Below, in pieces: positions 1 through 4,748 of a stretch of 7,344 nucleotides of DNA; position 1 is the stretch's first letter, and the number at the start of each line of letters is the position of its first letter. Origin of the DNA: Armatimonadota bacterium (lineage in GTDB: Bacteria; Armatimonadota; Armatimonadia; Armatimonadales; Armatimonadaceae); assembly GCA_014380985.1 (NCBI GenBank), contig JACMIU010000207.1, forward strand, positions 1 through 7,344, in the 5' to 3' direction. A program made the position numbers and the translations under genes. The notes beneath the pieces are model-generated. The model saw nothing but the letters and a program-made list of their open reading frames with translations. It was not told the DNA's origin and ran no database searches.

Positions 1-216
1 CAGTTCTTCGATATTGTGACCACCGGCGCGGGGCTTTCCGGCGCGAACACGGTGGCGATTCCGGCGGGCTACACGTTCGCGCCGGTCGGCAACGTCGGGC
101 GACTGACCTTCGTCGGCGCATCCGTCGTACCGGAGTCGGGAACTCTGCCGCTTCTGCTATCCGCCATCACCATCGGCACGATAACATTCGCGGCGCGGCG
201 ACGATTCGCGGCGTAG
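1..216 (+). CDS. C-terminal end of a PEP-CTERM-like surface protein (5' partial)
   Basis: The frame is open from base 1, so the gene begins upstream of the window; only the last 71 residues are visible. The tail has the tripartite layout of a PEP-CTERM sorting signal: a short motif VPESGT, a hydrophobic stretch of about 18 residues (LPLLLSAITIGTITFAA), and a basic RRR cluster just before the stop. In that family the tail sends an exported protein to exosortase for cleavage and surface attachment. The canonical motif is Pro-Glu-Pro and here the third position is Ser, so the match is good but not perfect. The visible part before the tail is rich in Gly, Thr, Val and Ala, as in exported beta-rich proteins, but I recognise no domain. 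A strong terminator follows 17 bases after the stop. Confidence 0.75.
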   Translation, partial: QFFDIVTTGAGLSGANTVAIPAGYTFAPVGNVGRLTFVGASVVPESGTLPLLLSAITIGTITFAARRRFAA

Positions 217-233
217 CCGGGCAACAGCAAAAG

Positions 234-270
234 AACCGCGCCTCCCGATTTCGGGGGGCGCGGTTTTTTT
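234..270 (+). terminator. Rho-independent terminator of the PEP-CTERM-like gene
   Basis: A near-perfect stem pairs 234-247 with 252-265 (outer arm AACCGCGCC with GGCGCGGTT, inner CCCG with CGGG, one U-G pair). The loop is 4 nt and a run of seven T follows at 264-270. It separates the upstream gene from the sigma-factor promoter. Confidence 0.9.
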
Positions 271-300
271 GTCGCCCCGCTCCGCGAAAAAAGCAAACTT

Positions 301-327
301 TTGTTTGATTATTGTTTGATTTGTTTG
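301..327 (+). repeat. Three short tandem copies of TTGTTTG(AT)
   Basis: TTGTTTGAT occurs at 301-309 and 312-320, and TTGTTTG at 321-327, with steps of 11 and 9 bases. The run is AT-rich in an otherwise GC-rich window and lies inside the predicted promoter of the sigma-factor gene. It could be an activator or repressor site, or just a flexible AT-rich upstream region. Confidence 0.5.
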
Positions 328-334
328 TTACAAT
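305..334 (+). promoter_or_regulatory. Predicted sigma-70 promoter of the sigma-factor gene
   Basis: A -35-like TTGATT (305-310) and a -10-like TACAAT (329-334) are separated by 18 bases. Transcription would start near 341, leaving a leader of about 220 nt before the chosen ATG at 561. The surrounding AT-rich patch supports the assignment. Confidence 0.6.
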
Positions 335-560
335 ATAGGGGAGCGAAAACGGTTCTACCGCAACCGGCGGCGTGAGATTTCGCACAACCGACCGGCGACA
401 AACCCCGCTATAGTGCCGGTGGCACGGTTTTTGCGAACGAAGTCCCACGGGAAGCCGGTCGCGCCCGTGTGCCATGCGCGATGGTCGGCGGCGAAACTTT
501 GAACGTCACGCGATTTTTTTACCTATGTCTGCTATGCCCATTCGCTCAAAAGGAGCCAAG
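335..560 (+). other. Long untranslated leader of the sigma-factor gene
   Basis: About 220 bases lie between the predicted promoter and the best-supported start. The coding frame stays open upstream to an ATG at 474, but that extension has no good ribosome site and reads as Arg-rich non-family sequence. A small hairpin (GTGCC at 413-417, GGCAC at 421-425) is followed two bases later by five T, so it is terminator-like but short. I see no recognisable riboswitch. Confidence 0.4.
551..555 (+). promoter_or_regulatory. Shine-Dalgarno that fixes the sigma-factor start
   Basis: AGGAG lies five bases before the ATG at 561. The in-frame ATGs at 474, 525 and 534 have no comparable site, so this motif selects 561. 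Confidence 0.8.
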
Positions 561-1514
561 ATGATTGTTTCCCCTACTGTTCCCGCGGTGGAAGCGTTAC
601 CACCCGCGCTTAGCGACTCCCTGCCACTACCAATGCCATCCGCCCCCGCCGACACCGATACCGCGCCCGACGCCCTCACGACTGCCGACACTTCCGCTTT
701 TTTGGGACGCCTGACGCGCACCGCTCTACTATCGCAGGACGAGGAAATCGCGCTCTCCAAACGCATTCGCGGCGGCGGCGCGGACGGGCGGCGGGCGCAA
801 ACGCGGCTTGTGGAAGCCAACATCCGCCTCGTGGTTGCCGTGGCGAAGATGTACCGCCAATCGGGAATCGCCCTCGAAGATCTGGTGCAGGAAGGCGTTA
901 TCGGGCTGATGACGGCGACCGAACGCTACGATTACCGTCGCGGCTACCGCTTCTCGACGTATGCGACGCAGTGGATTCGCCAAAGTATCGGTCGGGCTGT
1001 AGACAACAAGGCGAAAAGCATCCGCTTACCCGCGCACGTTTCCGAATCCCTGCGAAAAATGGAGCGAATCCGCGCCGACTATCGGCGCGAAACCGGCGAC
1101 GAAGCCCCGCTGGAAGTTTTGGTGGCGCGGTCGGGTTTTTCGCTCCGCAAGGTCAAACTCCTGACGCAAACGCTCGCCGACCCGGTGTCGCTCGACGCAC
1201 CCATCGGCGATGGCGACGGGGCGACCCTCGGCACGGTTTTGGACGACAAAGACGCGACCGACCCGGCGGATGTGGTGGCGACCGCCGAGATGCGAACCGT
1301 GATTCAAACCATTCTGTCGCACCTTGACGAGCGCGAACGAATCGTGATGCGGAAACGGTTCGGCTTCGATGACGACGACGCCTACGTATTGCAGAAAATC
1401 GGCGACGACATGAGCCTGTCCCGCGAGCGCGTCCGGCAAATCGAGGCGCAAGCACTGCGGAAACTGCGAACGCTGGCGCGGCAACATAGACTGCGCGACT
1501 ACCTGCCGGGGTAA
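561..1514 (+). CDS. RNA polymerase sigma-70 family factor (RpoD/SigA-like, group 1 or 2)
   Basis: This 317-residue protein recruits RNA polymerase to promoters. A Pro/Ala/Asp-rich tail (1-40) comes first. Region 1.2 follows (about 44-72, LLSQDEEIALSKRI). Region 2 is at about 80-152: VEANIRLVVAVAKMY core-binding helix, DLVQEGVIGL, an aromatic melting segment with Y123, Y125, Y129, F131 and Y134, then WIRQSIGRAV for -10 recognition. Region 3 is at about 155-235. Region 4 is at about 245-305, with a helix-turn-helix ending SRERVRQIEAQALRKLR for the -35 element. All promoter-contact regions are present, so this is not an ECF factor. Region 1.1 is missing, which fits an alternative (group 2) sigma or a short primary one; sequence alone does not decide. 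Start chosen from AGGAG at 551-555. The gene looks monocistronic and faces xisI. Confidence 0.93.
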   Translation: MIVSPTVPAVEALPPALSDSLPLPMPSAPADTDTAPDALTTADTSAFLGRLTRTALLSQDEEIALSKRIRGGGADGRRAQTRLVEANIRLVVAVAKMYRQSGIALEDLVQEGVIGLMTATERYDYRRGYRFSTYATQWIRQSIGRAVDNKAKSIRLPAHVSESLRKMERIRADYRRETGDEAPLEVLVARSGFSLRKVKLLTQTLADPVSLDAPIGDGDGATLGTVLDDKDATDPADVVATAEMRTVIQTILSHLDERERIVMRKRFGFDDDDAYVLQKIGDDMSLSRERVRQIEAQALRKLRTLARQHRLRDYLPG

Positions 1515-1570
1515 CATCGCCGACGCCGTTTGCCGCCCCCGGAACGGAACGCCTTGTGGCGTACTCACGC

Positions 1571-1912
1571 TCACAGCGAAGCCACTTTCGGCGTCTCGCG
1601 CAGTGTCGGCGGTTGGAACGCCAGCACAACATCCCACGGCGCGACTCCGGCTTCTACCAGCGCGTGAAAAATCCCCTCCGGCGTCATATCCCCCTCGATG
1701 AAGACGTTGCCATTTTTGAGCCGCAGGTAGAACAAAGGGCGTTGCACCCGCGTTTCGCCGCGCCAACCGACGCGCATCAGCAGATATTGCCCACTCGCAT
1801 CGTCACAAAAAATCTCCGAATCAACATCGGTGCGCGCATGCGCGGCGTAAAAATCGCGGTACTCAGCGAGCAAAGCATGAATAACGCGGCGATACTCGGC
1901 TATTTTTTCCAT
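1571..1912 (-). CDS. xisI: XisI family protein (fdxN element excision controlling factor), orphan
   Basis: This 113-residue protein matches the XisI family over its whole length: an N-terminal helix MEKIAEYRRVIHALLAEY, then YLLMRVGW, then a strand region LKNGNVFIEGDMTPEGI, then LVEAGVAPWDVVLAFQPPTLRE near the end. XisI was named in Anabaena as a factor controlling excision of the fdxN element and is usually encoded beside xisH, but most family members occur where no such element exists and their biochemical role is unclear. Here there is no xisH on either side: upstream is a 229-bp gap and then the divergent secE operon, and downstream is the convergent sigma-factor gene. The start at 1912 is supported by AGGGAG seven bases upstream. 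Family assignment is strong; function is open. Confidence 0.88.
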   Translation of the reverse strand: MEKIAEYRRVIHALLAEYRDFYAAHARTDVDSEIFCDDASGQYLLMRVGWRGETRVQRPLFYLRLKNGNVFIEGDMTPEGIFHALVEAGVAPWDVVLAFQPPTLRETPKVASL

Positions 1913-1919
1913 TGGTCTA

Positions 1920-1966
1920 CTCCCTGATCAACGCATTTATTGTACCGCACCGTGCAGGGGCGGGAA
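1920..1966 (-). promoter_or_regulatory. Predicted promoter and ribosome site of xisI
   Basis: On the minus strand a -10-like TACAAT (plus 1939-1944) lies 16 bases after a weak -35-like TTCCCG (plus 1961-1966). A strong Shine-Dalgarno AGGGAG (plus 1920-1925) precedes the ATG. The -35 is poor, so an activator or extended contacts may be involved. Confidence 0.4.
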
Positions 1967-1972
1967 CGCCCC
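1957..1972. repeat. GC-rich palindrome between xisI and the secE operon
   Basis: GGGGCG (1957-1962) pairs perfectly with CGCCCC (1967-1972) around a GGAA loop. No T run follows on either strand, so it is not a standard terminator. It overlaps the weak xisI -35 and may be an operator or a small interspersed palindromic repeat. Confidence 0.4.
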
Positions 1973-2020
1973 GCCCTCACCAAGCGTAAAACAAAACACA
2001 CGGGAACGCGCCGATTCGCC

Positions 2021-2050
2021 TTGACAGCGACCCGCGCCCCGTGATACCAT
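2021..2050 (+). promoter_or_regulatory. Strong sigma-70 promoter of the secE-nusG-rplK-rplA operon
   Basis: A consensus -35 TTGACA (2021-2026), an 18-base spacer and a -10 TACCAT (2045-2050) preceded by TG at 2042-2043 (extended -10). Transcription should begin near 2057. This is the best promoter in the window and fits a highly expressed operon. Confidence 0.8.
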
Positions 2051-2066
2051 ACCGCTTGAAAGTTAG

Positions 2067-2094
2067 CAGGGAGCGGAAACGCACCCTGTTTTTT
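2067..2094 (+). terminator. Terminator-like hairpin in the leader of the secE operon
   Basis: CAGGG (2067-2071) pairs with CCCTG (2084-2088). After an A-A mismatch, GCG pairs with CGC around a GAAA tetraloop (2076-2079). Six T follow directly (2089-2094). It has the full form of an intrinsic terminator but lies only about 10 bases after the predicted transcription start and about 50 bases before secE, so it may act as an attenuator or a stabilising 5' stem. Confidence 0.6.
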
Positions 2095-2141
2095 ATTGCC
2101 CATATCTAACGCGGGCGAACGCAGAAACGAAGTCGAAAACT

Positions 2142-2366
2142 ATGGCAACCGATACCGTAACGAATGATGCCGACGAGCGGTTCAACCTCGGACGCTACCT
2201 GTCCGAAGTCCAGACCGAACTCAAAAAAGCCGAATGGCCCACCCGCGCCGAACTGATTCGCCTGACGCAAGTCGTGCTGACCCTGATTTTTATCGTCGCC
2301 ATTTACTGCGGCGGACTCGACGCCCTGCTCGGTTTGGTCACGAACCGACTGTTTAACCGGAACTAA
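2142..2366 (+). CDS. secE: Preprotein translocase subunit SecE
   Basis: This 74-residue protein is the small subunit that clamps the SecY channel in the inner membrane. It has the short bacterial form: a polar N-terminus, the conserved amphipathic segment YLSEVQTELKKAEWPTRAELIRLT (about 19-42) with the signature KKAEWP, then one membrane helix (about 43-65, VVLTLIFIVAIYCGGLDALLGLV). It is the first gene after a strong promoter and is followed 11 bases later by nusG, the most conserved secE neighbour in bacteria. No clear Shine-Dalgarno precedes the ATG, only a purine-rich stretch. Confidence 0.95.
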   Translation: MATDTVTNDADERFNLGRYLSEVQTELKKAEWPTRAELIRLTQVVLTLIFIVAIYCGGLDALLGLVTNRLFNRN

Positions 2367-2377
2367 CACACAAACAA

Positions 2378-2905
2378 ATGCAACGCAACTGGTACGCGAT
2401 ACACACCTATTCGGGACACGAGAAAAAGGTCAAAACAAACCTCGAACGCCGCGCCGAAACGATGGGGCTTTCCGGCAAGATCTACGAGATTTTGGTGCCG
2501 GAAGAATCCGAGCAGCGCAACCGCGACGGCATCAAATCCGAAATCAAAAAGAAGGTTTTCCCCGGCTATGTGCTGATAGATATGGTGCTGGACGATACGA
2601 CATGGCACTTGGTCAAGTCTACCACCGGAGTCACCGGGTTCGTGTCGTCCGGCAACAAGCCGGTCGCCCTTCAGCCGCACGAAGTTTTCCAAATCAAGGA
2701 AGCGTTAGACCCGGCGAACGCCGCTATCGTCAAAAAGGTGTGGGAAAAAGGCATGGTCGTGCGCGTCACGAGCGGCCCGTTTGAAGATTACACCGGCAAG
2801 ATTGACGATGTGAACGATCAGAAGTCCACGTTGCGCGTACTAATTTCCTTGTTCGGGCGCGACACGCCCACCGAACTCGACTTCAATCAAGTCGAAAAGA
2901 TGTAG
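2378..2905 (+). CDS. nusG: Transcription termination/antitermination protein NusG
   Basis: This 175-residue protein binds RNA polymerase, affects pausing and links it to Rho or the ribosome. The NGN domain covers about residues 3-110: NWYAIHTYSGHEKKVKTNLE at the start, then VFPGYVLIDMVLDDTTWHLVKSTTGVTGF. The KOW domain covers about 122-175 (GMVVRVTSGPFEDYTGKIDDV, ending LDFNQVEKM). Length and order are typical. It is co-transcribed with secE (11-base gap). The ATG has no Shine-Dalgarno, only an A/C-rich stretch, so translation may be coupled to secE. A 118-base spacer with three hairpins follows before rplK. Confidence 0.96.
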   Translation: MQRNWYAIHTYSGHEKKVKTNLERRAETMGLSGKIYEILVPEESEQRNRDGIKSEIKKKVFPGYVLIDMVLDDTTWHLVKSTTGVTGFVSSGNKPVALQPHEVFQIKEALDPANAAIVKKVWEKGMVVRVTSGPFEDYTGKIDDVNDQKSTLRVLISLFGRDTPTELDFNQVEKM

Positions 2906-2907
2906 CC

Positions 2908-2928
2908 TGATGCGGGGAACCCGCGTCA
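2908..2928 (+). other. Hairpin just after the nusG stop
   Basis: A 9-bp stem pairs 2908-2916 with 2920-2928 around a 3-nt GAA loop, with one U-G pair. No T run follows, so it is unlikely to terminate transcription; it could protect the nusG 3' end or help present the element that follows. Confidence 0.5.
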
Positions 2929-2937
2929 ACAGGCGCA

Positions 2938-2976
2938 GTAGGAGACCCGCCTATTTCAACGGGTCGCTAACACTAC
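2938..2976 (+). promoter_or_regulatory. Predicted ribosomal protein L1 operator before rplK (copy A)
   Basis: Helix 1 is GTAG (2938-2941) with CTAC (2973-2976). The asymmetric internal loop has GA (2942-2943) on the 5' side and GCTAACA (2966-2972) on the 3' side. Helix 2 is GACCCG (2944-2949) with CGGGTC (2960-2965), closed by a 10-nt loop. The same fold recurs before rplA at 3542-3570. Known L1 sites, in 23S rRNA helix 76 and in rplKA-type mRNAs, have a helix, a GA / purine-rich asymmetric loop and a second helix. L1 binding here would feed back on the rplK-rplA message. The distance to the rplK ATG is 47 bases. A small competing hairpin (ACCG 2975-2978 with CGGT 2982-2985) overlaps helix 1. 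Binding itself is inferred. Confidence 0.65.
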
Positions 2977-3023
2977 CGGAACGGTCGGTTTAATGCCACC
3001 GCTCACAGAAAGACAGAAAACAA

Positions 3024-3452
3024 ATGGCTAAGAAAGTTGTCGGTATCGTCAAACTCGCAATCAACGCGGGCAAGGCGACCCCCGCCCCGCCTATCGGGCC
3101 CGCGCTCGGTGGCTACGGCATCAATATGATGGAGTTTATCAAAGGTTATAACGCGAAAACCGCGGATATGATCGGCTCCATCGTCCCGGTGGTTGTCACC
3201 ATCTATGACGACCGCTCGTTCGTGTTTATCACCAAAACCCCGCCCGCGTCCGACCTTATCAAGAAGAAATTAGGTCTCGCGTCCGGCTCCGGCAAACCGA
3301 ACACGCAAAAAGTCGGTGCTTTAACCCAGCAACAACTGCGCGAAATCGCCGAACAAAAAATGCCCGACCTGAACGCAGGCGGATCTATCGAAGCCGCGAT
3401 GAGCATTATCGCCGGAACCGCCCGCTCGATGGGCGTCACCATCAAGGACTAA
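3024..3452 (+). CDS. rplK: 50S ribosomal protein L11
   Basis: This 142-residue protein binds 23S rRNA at the GTPase-associated centre and is needed for factor-dependent steps and stringent-response sensing. The N-terminal domain is clear (KLAINAGKATPAPPIGPALGGYGINMMEFIKGYNAKT), with the conserved proline-rich helix. The C-terminal rRNA-binding domain follows from about residue 75 (KKKLGLASGSGKPNTQKVGALTQQQLREIAEQKMPDLNAGG, then GTARSMGVTI). Length is exactly typical. The start lies after an A-rich segment with no strong Shine-Dalgarno. A predicted L1 operator lies upstream and a palindromic repeat element lies downstream, before rplA. Confidence 0.97.
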   Translation: MAKKVVGIVKLAINAGKATPAPPIGPALGGYGINMMEFIKGYNAKTADMIGSIVPVVVTIYDDRSFVFITKTPPASDLIKKKLGLASGSGKPNTQKVGALTQQQLREIAEQKMPDLNAGGSIEAAMSIIAGTARSMGVTIKD

Positions 3453-3463
3453 CCACCGAGATG

Positions 3464-3533
3464 CGGTTGAACCGCCAGGACGCCAAGGTTCAGAGAGGAT
3501 TCTTTTCTTCTTAGAGTCTTGGCGGTTCAACCG
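3464..3533. repeat. Palindromic repeat element inserted between rplK and rplA
   Basis: The arms CGGTTGAACCGCCAGGAC (3464-3481) and GTCTTGGCGGTTCAACCG (3516-3533) form an 18-bp inverted repeat with a single G-T pair, around a 34-base centre. No T run follows, so it is not a classic terminator. Arms built on an AACCGCCA(A/G)GAC theme are, from my general knowledge, a common form of interspersed repeat in several bacterial phyla; that is recall, not a search. Sitting inside a ribosomal protein operon, it stretches the rplK-rplA gap to 129 bases and would form a strong hairpin in the mRNA. Confidence 0.7.
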
Positions 3534-3541
3534 AAAAGAAC

Positions 3542-3570
3542 GTGGGAGGGGCGAACCCCGCTAATACCAC
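3542..3570 (+). promoter_or_regulatory. Predicted ribosomal protein L1 operator before rplA (copy B)
   Basis: Helix 1 is GTGG (3542-3545) with CCAC (3567-3570). The internal loop is GA (3546-3547) against GCTAATA (3560-3566). Helix 2 is GGGG (3548-3551) with CCCC (3556-3559) around a CGAA loop. Internal loop sizes (2 and 7) and sequence match copy A except for one pyrimidine change, while helix 1 changes by a compensatory pair. The strands GUGGGAG and AAUACCAC closely resemble the two strands at the base of the L1 stalk in 23S rRNA as I recall it. The AGGA of rplA begins at the next base (3571), so bound L1 would block its own initiation. Function is inferred. Confidence 0.7.
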
Positions 3571-3574
3571 AGGA
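3571..3574 (+). promoter_or_regulatory. Shine-Dalgarno of rplA, deciding the start
   Basis: AGGA lies seven bases before the ATG at 3582 and directly abuts the predicted L1 operator. It rules out the in-frame TTG at 3519, which lies within the palindromic repeat. Confidence 0.75.
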
Positions 3575-3581
3575 AACCAAA

Positions 3582-4322
3582 ATGACCAAACAAGACCGCC
3601 GCGCCAAAGGCTTATATGTCACCTCGAAACGGTTCAAAGCCGAAGAGGCGAAAGTCGAAGAGCGCGAGTACGAAGTCACCGAAGCGTTCGGACTCGTCAA
3701 AGATACGTCGTCCACCAAGTTCGATTCCACGATTGATTTAGCCGTGAAACTCGGCGTTGACCCGCGCCAAGGCGACCAAGTCGTGCGCGGCACGACCGAC
3801 CTGCCGAACGGCACGGGCAAGAACCAGCGCGTCGCCGTGTTCGCTCGCGGCGCGAACGCCGAAGCGGCAACCGCCGCCGGTGCGGACGAAGTCGGCGCGG
3901 AAGAGTTAGTCACCAAGATACAAAACGGCTGGCGCGAGTTCGACGTTTTGGTCGCCACGCCCGACATGATGCCGATGGTCGGTAAACTCGGTCGCACCCT
4001 CGGACCGCGGATGCCGAACCCGAAATCGGGAACCGTCACCACCGACGTTACGAAGGTCGTCACCGCGATTAAAAAGGCAACCCGCGTCGCCTACCGCGTC
4101 GAAAAAGGCGGCATCATTCACGCCCCGATTGGCAAAGCGTCGTTCACGGCGGAGCAATTGGAGCAGAATATGTTCGTTTTGCTGAACGCGATCTACAAGG
4201 CGAAGCCGGGCGGCGCGAAAGGTCGCTATATCGAGCGTATCACCGTGTCGTCCACGATGGGTCCCGGCATTGACCTCGAACTGCAGAAAACCACCACCAC
4301 GGCGGAGCGTTACGCGCCGTAG
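3582..4322 (+). CDS. rplA: 50S ribosomal protein L1
   Basis: This 246-residue protein forms the mobile L1 stalk that helps release the E-site tRNA, and in many bacteria also represses its own operon. Family marks are clear: KFDSTIDLAVKLGVDP (46-61), with the conserved Phe and Thr that contact RNA; the second domain LGRTLGPRMPNPKSGTV (137-151); and the RNA-binding SSTMGPG near the C-terminus (223-229). Length is slightly above the usual 230 or so, mainly from a longer N-terminus (about 40 residues before KFDST). It is the last gene of the operon: a strong terminator begins 25 bases after the stop, and rplJ/rplL do not follow. The start is fixed by AGGA at 3571-3574. Confidence 0.96.
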   Translation: MTKQDRRAKGLYVTSKRFKAEEAKVEEREYEVTEAFGLVKDTSSTKFDSTIDLAVKLGVDPRQGDQVVRGTTDLPNGTGKNQRVAVFARGANAEAATAAGADEVGAEELVTKIQNGWREFDVLVATPDMMPMVGKLGRTLGPRMPNPKSGTVTTDVTKVVTAIKKATRVAYRVEKGGIIHAPIGKASFTAEQLEQNMFVLLNAIYKAKPGGAKGRYIERITVSSTMGPGIDLELQKTTTTAERYAP

Positions 4323-4347
4323 GGGAAACGCGAAACATACGTGAGCG

Positions 4348-4383
4348 AAAACGCCGACCGACTTGAACGGTCGGCGTTTTTTT
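4348..4383 (+). terminator. Rho-independent terminator of the secE-rplA operon
   Basis: A perfect 13-bp stem pairs AAAACGCCGACCG (4348-4360) with CGGTCGGCGTTTT (4368-4380) around a 7-nt loop, with seven T at 4377-4383. Transcription from the secE promoter should stop here. Confidence 0.93.
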
Positions 4384-4411
4384 GCCGACAGGATACGCGG
4401 TACGGTATAGC
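4382..4411 (+). promoter_or_regulatory. Weak candidate promoter of the mazE-like gene
   Basis: TTGCCG (4382-4387) and TATAGC (4406-4411) are 18 bases apart, each matching four of six consensus bases. The start of transcription would be only a few bases before the ATG at 4423, which has no Shine-Dalgarno, so the message could be nearly leaderless. ATAC (4393-4396) and GTAT (4405-4408) form a small dyad that could serve as an autoregulatory operator. Confidence 0.35.
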
Positions 4412-4422
4412 CAAGTTACATT

Positions 4423-4662
4423 ATGCAGACTTCTGCTCAACAATGGGGCGACGAAATCACCTTGCGAATCCTGCAGTTGTTTGCCGAAGCGGCAAAAATC
4501 GGCGTTGGCTCCCGCGTAGAATTAACCTACACAAACGGCAAGTTGGTGATTACCCTGATTCGTGGTCGCAAGCGACTTGCCGAGTTGCTCACCGCGATCA
4601 CGAAGACCAACCGACACAGGGAAATCAAATACGGCGTATCGTCAGGACGCGAAGAATGGTAG
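4423..4662 (+). CDS. mazE: MazE-like antitoxin (AbrB/SpoVT fold)
   Basis: This 79-residue protein fits MazE antitoxins: an N-terminal swapped-hairpin DNA-binding domain (MQTSAQQWGDEITLRI..., then GVGSRVELTYTNGKLVITLI, about 1-47) and a C-terminal toxin-binding tail (RLAELLTAITKTNRHREIKYG, ending GREEW). Intact family members usually read WGNSLALRIPK; here this is WGDEITLRILQ, losing the conserved Asn and Pro, which may mean relaxed selection. The stop codon overlaps the ATG of the following mazF remnant, the normal mazEF arrangement. A working antitoxin would bind its operator and neutralise an mRNA-cleaving MazF, but no intact partner is present here, so it is solitary or decaying. Confidence 0.82.
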   Translation: MQTSAQQWGDEITLRILQLFAEAAKIGVGSRVELTYTNGKLVITLIRGRKRLAELLTAITKTNRHREIKYGVSSGREEW

Positions 4663-4730
4663 AAGACGGCTACATTACCGAACGCGGCGACATCGTGTGC
4701 CGTTTTTTGCACGGCACACGAAACTCGTGA
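4656..4730 (+). pseudogene. mazF: Truncated mazF toxin remnant (24 codons)
   Basis: An ATG overlapping the mazE stop opens a frame MVEDGYITERGDIVC..., which matches the start of MazF endoribonucleases (typically ...PxRGDIVWLxFDP). The expected W is C, and after RGDIV the similarity is lost, with a stop at 4728-4730. A normal MazF has about 110 residues, so catalytic and dimer regions are absent. The break coincides with a perfect 10-bp inverted repeat (4694-4703 with 4711-4720). It looks like a deletion that left the first codons of the toxin, with the membrane-protein gene now 18 bases downstream. Confidence 0.75.
4694..4720. repeat. Inverted repeat at the mazF break point
   Basis: CGTGTGCCGT (4694-4703) pairs perfectly with ACGGCACACG (4711-4720) around a 7-nt loop. 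It occupies the last part of the mazF remnant. It may be a scar of the deletion or part of an inserted short repeat. No T run follows the stem on either strand, so a terminator role is doubtful. Confidence 0.55.
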
Positions 4731-4748
4731 TACATTTCGGTAGCCACC

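Noticed and set aside
474..560. Upstream in-frame extension of the sigma factor (ATG at 474)
   Set aside because: It has no ribosome site and gives an Arg-rich segment unlike the family, while AGGAG correctly precedes the ATG at 561.
1549..1562. Terminator for the sigma-factor gene (ACGCC-TTGT-GGCGT)
   Set aside because: The stem is only five bases and no T run follows on either strand.
1026..1766. Long minus-strand frame across the sigma-factor gene
   Set aside because: It is antisense to a clearly conserved sigma-70 protein, with Arg/Gly-rich low-complexity content.
2993..3031. Twelve-codon upstream frame overlapping the rplK start
   Set aside because: No ribosome site and no sign of coding; probably chance, though a role in rplK initiation cannot be excluded.
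3519..3581. TTG-initiated longer form of L1
   Set aside because: The extension reads through the palindromic repeat and the operator-like hairpin, and AGGA supports the ATG at 3582.
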